Positions 4,588-7,048 of a DNA stretch of 7,048 nucleotides are shown here, in pieces. Each line of letters starts with the position of its first letter. The first letter of the stretch is position 1. Made by a program: the position numbers and the translations under genes. The notes under the pieces are model-generated. The model made no database searches. It had not been told where the DNA came from and saw only the letters and a program-made list of their open reading frames with translations. The stretch is from JAYWAM01 sp043782425. Its GTDB lineage: Bacteria > Pseudomonadota > Gammaproteobacteria > Burkholderiales > Usitatibacteraceae. The stretch is taken from NCBI GenBank assembly GCA_043782425.1, contig JAYWAM010000058.1:1-7048 (forward strand), read 5' to 3'.

Positions 4588-6039
4588 ATGTCCGCCCATA
4601 TCCCCAACATCCGTCCCAAGCCCGATAAAGTTCTGATCGATATCGTCGATTACGTCAGCCGGTATCAGATCAAAAGCAAGGAGGCCTATGCGACGGCGCG
4701 TTATTGTCTGATGGATACCCTGGGCTGCGGGCTTGAGGCGCTGGAATATCCAGCTTGCACCAAGCTGCTGGGGCCTATCGTTCCTGGCACGATTGTTCCC
4801 CACGGCGCCAAAGTTCCCGGAACGCAATTCCAGCTCGACCCGGTGCAGGCCGCGTTCAACATCGGCGCCATGATTCGTTGGCTGGATTTTAACGACACCT
4901 GGCTTGCGGCTGAATGGGGTCACCCGTCAGACAACCTGGGCGGCATCCTCGCGACGGCGGATTGGTTGTCGCGCAACGCGGTAGCCACGGGCAAGAAACT
5001 GTTGACCATCAAGGACGTGCTCAGCGCCATGATTAAGGCGCACGAAATTCAGGGCTGCATTGCGCTTGAGAACAGCTTCAACAAAGTGGGGCTCGATCAT
5101 GTGGTGCTGGTGAAAGTCGCCTCCACTGCAGTGGTCGCGCAACTGCTCGGCCTCACGCGCGAGGAAATGATTAATGCCGTGTCGCTCGCGTGGGTGGATG
5201 GCCAGGCGCTGCGTACTTATCGTCATGCACCCAACACCGGCTCGCGCAAAAGCTGGGCGGCAGGCGACGCCACCAGCCGCGCCGTGCGCCTGGCGCTGAT
5301 CGCCAAAAGCGGCGAGATGGGCTATCCGTCAGTGCTGAGCGCCAAGGGCTGGGGTTTTTATGACGTGCTGTTTGCGGGCAAAGAGTTCAAGTTCCAGCGT
5401 CCTTACGGCAGCTATGTCATGGAGAACGTGCTGTTCAAGATTTCCTTCCCGGCCGAATTCCATTCGCAGACCGCAGTGGAAAGCGCCATGCTGATCCACA
5501 AGGAACTGCACCAGCTCGGCAAGACGCCGCAGGACATCAAAAAAATTACCATACGCACTCACGAAGCGTGCATCCGCATCATCGACAAGAAAGGCCCGCT
5601 TAATAATCCGGCTGACCGCGACCACTGCATTCAATACATGGTTGCCGTGCCCATCATTTTCGGGCGCCTCAGCGCTGCGGACTACGAAGATCATATCGCC
5701 GCCGATGCGCGCATCGACAAGTTGCGTGACAAAATTGTCTGCGTGGAAGACAAGCAGTTCACCAAGGACTACCATGATCCCAAGAAGCGCTCCATCGCCA
5801 ATGCGCTCAGCGTCGAGTTTAATGACGGCAAGAAGCTCAAGGAAATCGTGTGCGAATATCCGATAGGCCATAAGCGCCGCCGCAATGAAGGCATGCCGGT
5901 GCTGGTGGAAAAATTCAAAACCAACCTCGCACGGCGCTTCCCCGCAAAGCAGCAACAGGCCATCCTCAAGCTGTGCATGGATGCGAAGCAACTTGAATCG
6001 ACTCCGGTTAACGAGTTTGTCGATATGTTTGTAATTTGA
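4588..6039 (+). CDS. prpD: 2-methylcitrate dehydratase (MmgE/PrpD family)
   Basis: A 483-residue PrpD (EC 4.2.1.79), the same length as the E. coli enzyme. It dehydrates 2-methylcitrate to 2-methyl-cis-aconitate in the methylcitrate cycle, which clears propionyl-CoA. The signature WLDFNDTWLAAEWGHPSDNL (98-117) marks PrpD proper within the MmgE/PrpD superfamily. Further conserved stretches are GLDHVVLVKVASTAVVAQLLG (168-188), RKSWAAGDATSRAVRLAL (near 222-239), AKGWGFYDVLF (near 252-262), FHSQTAVESA (near 292) and PADRDHCIQYMVAVPI (near 340-356). The start at 4588 is supported by AGGA (4580-4583), 4 bases upstream, and by the family N-terminus. No prpB, prpC, acnD or prpF is visible, but an aconitase-like start follows about 960 bases downstream, beyond a TA module. 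The TGA stop overlaps the -35 box of that module. Confidence 0.96.
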   Translation: MSAHIPNIRPKPDKVLIDIVDYVSRYQIKSKEAYATARYCLMDTLGCGLEALEYPACTKLLGPIVPGTIVPHGAKVPGTQFQLDPVQAAFNIGAMIRWLDFNDTWLAAEWGHPSDNLGGILATADWLSRNAVATGKKLLTIKDVLSAMIKAHEIQGCIALENSFNKVGLDHVVLVKVASTAVVAQLLGLTREEMINAVSLAWVDGQALRTYRHAPNTGSRKSWAAGDATSRAVRLALIAKSGEMGYPSVLSAKGWGFYDVLFAGKEFKFQRPYGSYVMENVLFKISFPAEFHSQTAVESAMLIHKELHQLGKTPQDIKKITIRTHEACIRIIDKKGPLNNPADRDHCIQYMVAVPIIFGRLSAADYEDHIAADARIDKLRDKIVCVEDKQFTKDYHDPKKRSIANALSVEFNDGKKLKEIVCEYPIGHKRRRNEGMPVLVEKFKTNLARRFPAKQQQAILKLCMDAKQLESTPVNEFVDMFVI

Positions 6040-6064
6040 CAGCGCACGTCTTCTGGGCAATAAT
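6036..6064 (+). promoter_or_regulatory. Strong sigma-70 type promoter of the AbrB/PIN TA pair
   Basis: A perfect TTGACA (6036-6041) and AATAAT (6059-6064, five of six to TATAAT) are 17 bases apart. The -35 box contains the TGA stop of prpD (6037-6039). Transcription should start near 6071, giving a leader of about 29 bases before the antitoxin ATG at 6100. Confidence 0.75.
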
Positions 6065-6084
6065 TCATACTTTCTAATTCATAC
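6061..6084 (+). repeat. Tandem 10-bp direct repeat, operator candidate
   Basis: TAATTCATAC occurs at 6061-6070 and again at 6075-6084, so the two copies are 14 bases apart. The first overlaps the -10 box and the second covers the predicted transcription start, a typical place for an AbrB/MazE-type antitoxin to repress its own promoter. Function inferred from position. Confidence 0.55.
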
Positions 6085-6099
6085 CTGAAGAGTTCGAAT

Positions 6100-6411
6100 A
6101 TGGAAGTCAAACTTGCGGAACGCGGTCAGATCGTAATCCCCAAAAAAGCGCGCGACAAATTAGGGCTTTCACCTGGCACAAAAATGGAAGTGAAAGTTGA
6201 GCGCGGTCAACTCATTTTGCGAAAAATCATCACGCTGGATTTAAGCAAATGGGTAGGTCTGGCCAAGGCAGAAAAGCATACGACTGATGAAGTCATGGAG
6301 GAGCTACGCGGCAGACCTTTCCCGTGGAAAGGCAGCAAGCAAGATCAGGCTGTTTTCGTCATGCCGCAAAAAAAAGCCGTGACTGCTCTCAAGAAGCGGC
6401 GCAAAAAATGA
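6100..6411 (+). CDS. AbrB/MazE/SpoVT-family antitoxin
   Basis: A 103-residue antitoxin. Residues 1-44 form the swapped-hairpin AbrB DNA-binding domain (MEVKLAERGQIVIPKKARDK, then LGLSPGTKMEVKVERGQLIL). Residues 45-70 (TLDLSKWVGLAKAEKHTTDE) are the likely toxin-binding arm, usual for AbrB antitoxins paired with PIN toxins. The remaining 30 or so residues form a strongly basic tail ending in KKRRKK, which is longer and more basic than I expect for the family, and DNA- or RNA-binding by it is possible. The start at 6100 has a moderate purine-rich GAAGAG upstream. Its stop overlaps the toxin start as ATGA (6408-6411). An A8 run lies at 6368-6375, and the toxin frame is the -1 frame, open through that run. 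Confidence 0.88.
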   Translation: MEVKLAERGQIVIPKKARDKLGLSPGTKMEVKVERGQLILRKIITLDLSKWVGLAKAEKHTTDEVMEELRGRPFPWKGSKQDQAVFVMPQKKAVTALKKRRKK

Positions 6412-6812
6412 TTACCGCTGTGGATTCCAGCGTGCTATTTGAGATTTTGAAAGCCGCGCCAAAAGCTGAAAGCGCAGCAACTGCCTTGGAACATGCGGCG
6501 CGTCAAGGCAGTTTATGCGTATGCGCGCCAGTGGTTGCAGAATTAGGACGCTACTTTGATAACAGCGAACAGTTGCTCGAATTCTTTGCCGATGCGCAAA
6601 TCGAATACAGCGAAATCTCGCTTGCTGCCTCACTGGAGGCGGCGCGTATGATGAATACCTACGCAAAAAATAAAGGAATTAAAGCGCGTGTTACTGCGGA
6701 TTTCTTAATAGGCGCGCACGCTCTCAAGCATGCGAATTGCCTGCTGACAACCGATAGTGGTTTTTTTCGTGACTACTTCAAGGGATTAAAATTGGTCAGT
6801 CCGACTAATTGA
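6408..6812 (+). CDS. PIN-domain toxin, VapC-like (predicted ribonuclease)
   Basis: A 134-residue PIN-domain protein, start chosen at the ATGA overlap because MITAVDSSVLFEIL is the classic PIN N-terminus. The acidic site is complete: Asp6 in AVDSSVL, Glu45 in APVVAELGRYF, Asp98 in VTADFLIGAHAL and Asp116 in LLTTDSGFFRDYF. These residues hold Mg or Mn for RNA cleavage in the family. With the upstream AbrB-type protein it makes a complete type II TA pair. Its sequence is clearly different from the PIN toxin at 984-1406, so the two pairs were acquired separately and are not duplicates. The final codon and stop lie inside the left arm of the palindromic element starting at 6808. Confidence 0.9.
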   Translation: MITAVDSSVLFEILKAAPKAESAATALEHAARQGSLCVCAPVVAELGRYFDNSEQLLEFFADAQIEYSEISLAASLEAARMMNTYAKNKGIKARVTADFLIGAHALKHANCLLTTDSGFFRDYFKGLKLVSPTN

Positions 6813-6973
6813 AGATTACGAAATTGCGCGACACTTTCCCCACCCTCACCCCTGCCCTCTCCCGCCCTGGCGGGAGAGGGGGCTTACTCCCTCTCCCCCG
6901 GAAACGGGGGAGAGGGCAGGGGTGAGGGGATGACCGCACCGCGAAGTTGTCATGCAATTTCGTAATCCTCAAT
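6808..6973. repeat. Long palindromic, MITE-like intergenic element
   Basis: The ends form terminal inverted repeats. The left arm (6808 to about 6836) contains GATTACGAAATTGC at 6814-6827, and the right arm (about 6943-6973) contains its complement GCAATTTCGTAATC at 6954-6967. Pairing extends outward through ATTGA/TCAAT and inward through GACA/TGTC with a few mismatches. Inside lies a GC-rich palindromic core (6843-6928). No coding frame is present. I see no clear target-site duplication. Short non-autonomous elements of this build are common between genes in proteobacteria; whether it is mobile or a REP/BIME relative is not decided by the sequence. Confidence 0.8.
6843..6928. repeat. GC-rich nested palindromic core with two tandem hairpins
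   Basis: A perfect 21-bp inverted repeat (6843-6863 with 6908-6928) encloses two alternative perfect 12-bp hairpins. The first has a 2-base CT loop (stem 6855-6866 with 6869-6880). The second is closed by a GAAA tetraloop (stem 6889-6900 with 6905-6916). Neither is followed by a T run on the + strand, so it is not a classical terminator, though it would strongly fold in RNA and could stabilise or block a transcript between the toxin gene and the next gene. Confidence 0.85.
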
Positions 6974-7003
6974 CGCCTCCATTCCCTTTAACCTGGAATC
7001 ATC

Positions 7004-7048
7004 ATGCCGCACAACCTGCACAACACTTACCAAGCGCTGAAATTAAAC
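7004..7048 (+). CDS. Start of a probable aconitate hydratase (3' partial)
   Basis: Only 15 codons are visible, MPHNLHNTYQALKLN, running off the window. This resembles the N-terminus of AcnA-type aconitases of betaproteobacteria as I remember them (M..NL.NTL...L), and an aconitase next to prpD makes sense in the methylcitrate cycle. GGA at 6995-6997 is a weak ribosome binding site. The identification rests on very little sequence, and no iron-sulfur cysteines are in view. Confidence 0.45.
   Translation, partial: MPHNLHNTYQALKLN

Noticed and set aside
5329..6060. 243-residue - strand open frame opposite prpD
   Set aside because: It lies almost wholly within the well-conserved prpD coding region and shows no recognisable domain; it is a codon-bias shadow.
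6843..6928. CRISPR-like or simple terminator reading of the GC-rich repeats
   Set aside because: There are only nested inverted repeats with no regular spacers, and no T run follows the hairpins, so neither interpretation fits.

Overview
The window looks like chromosomal DNA of a moderately GC-rich proteobacterium. A betaproteobacterium of the Nitrosomonadales type is my best guess, from the protein flavour of FolD, PrpD and the HicAB pair and from the GC-rich intergenic palindrome. This is an inference: there is no rRNA or other marker gene here. Conserved metabolic genes are interspersed with small accessory modules: three type II toxin-antitoxin (TA) pairs, decayed REP-associated tyrosine transposase (RAYT) sequence and one long palindromic repeat element.

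Layout. Positions 1-145 hold the 3' end of a small uncharacterised gene. A rho-independent terminator follows (207-233), then a HicA/HicB pair on the + strand (343-911) with its own strong promoter. A near copy of the terminator block lies after hicB (918-976). A convergent pair on the - strand encodes a Phd/YefM-type antitoxin and a PIN-domain VapC toxin (1660 down to 984), with a palindromic operator candidate upstream (1681-1724). Positions 1661-2528 have no intact gene. They hold two copies of a RAYT-associated 5' head sequence (1782-1870 and 2082-2169) and a RAYT pseudogene carrying a stop, a frameshift and a 3' truncation (2136-2469).

The central block is a tight + strand operon: a Mug-type DNA glycosylase (2529-3035), 5-formyltetrahydrofolate cyclo-ligase (3032-3622) and folD (3626-4510). 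The last two belong to folate one-carbon metabolism. The glycosylase removes mispaired or misincorporated bases, so the grouping makes sense around thymidylate supply and uracil in DNA. A full-length prpD (2-methylcitrate dehydratase, 4588-6039) follows after a short gap.

A third TA pair, an AbrB-type antitoxin and a PIN-domain toxin (6100-6812), lies directly behind prpD. Its consensus-like promoter has the -35 box on the prpD stop codon. The toxin stop codon lies within the inverted-repeat arm of a roughly 166-bp palindromic, MITE-like element (6808-6973). The window ends with the first 15 codons of a gene that looks like an aconitase (7004 onward). If so, a methylcitrate-pathway pair (prpD and aconitase) has been separated by a TA module and a palindromic repeat.

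No CRISPR array, tRNA or rRNA was seen. I found no clear new multi-gene system. The most useful leads are the duplicated terminator blocks around hicAB, the palindromic element fused to the toxin end, the TA promoter inside the prpD end, and a possible slippery A-run in the third antitoxin gene.
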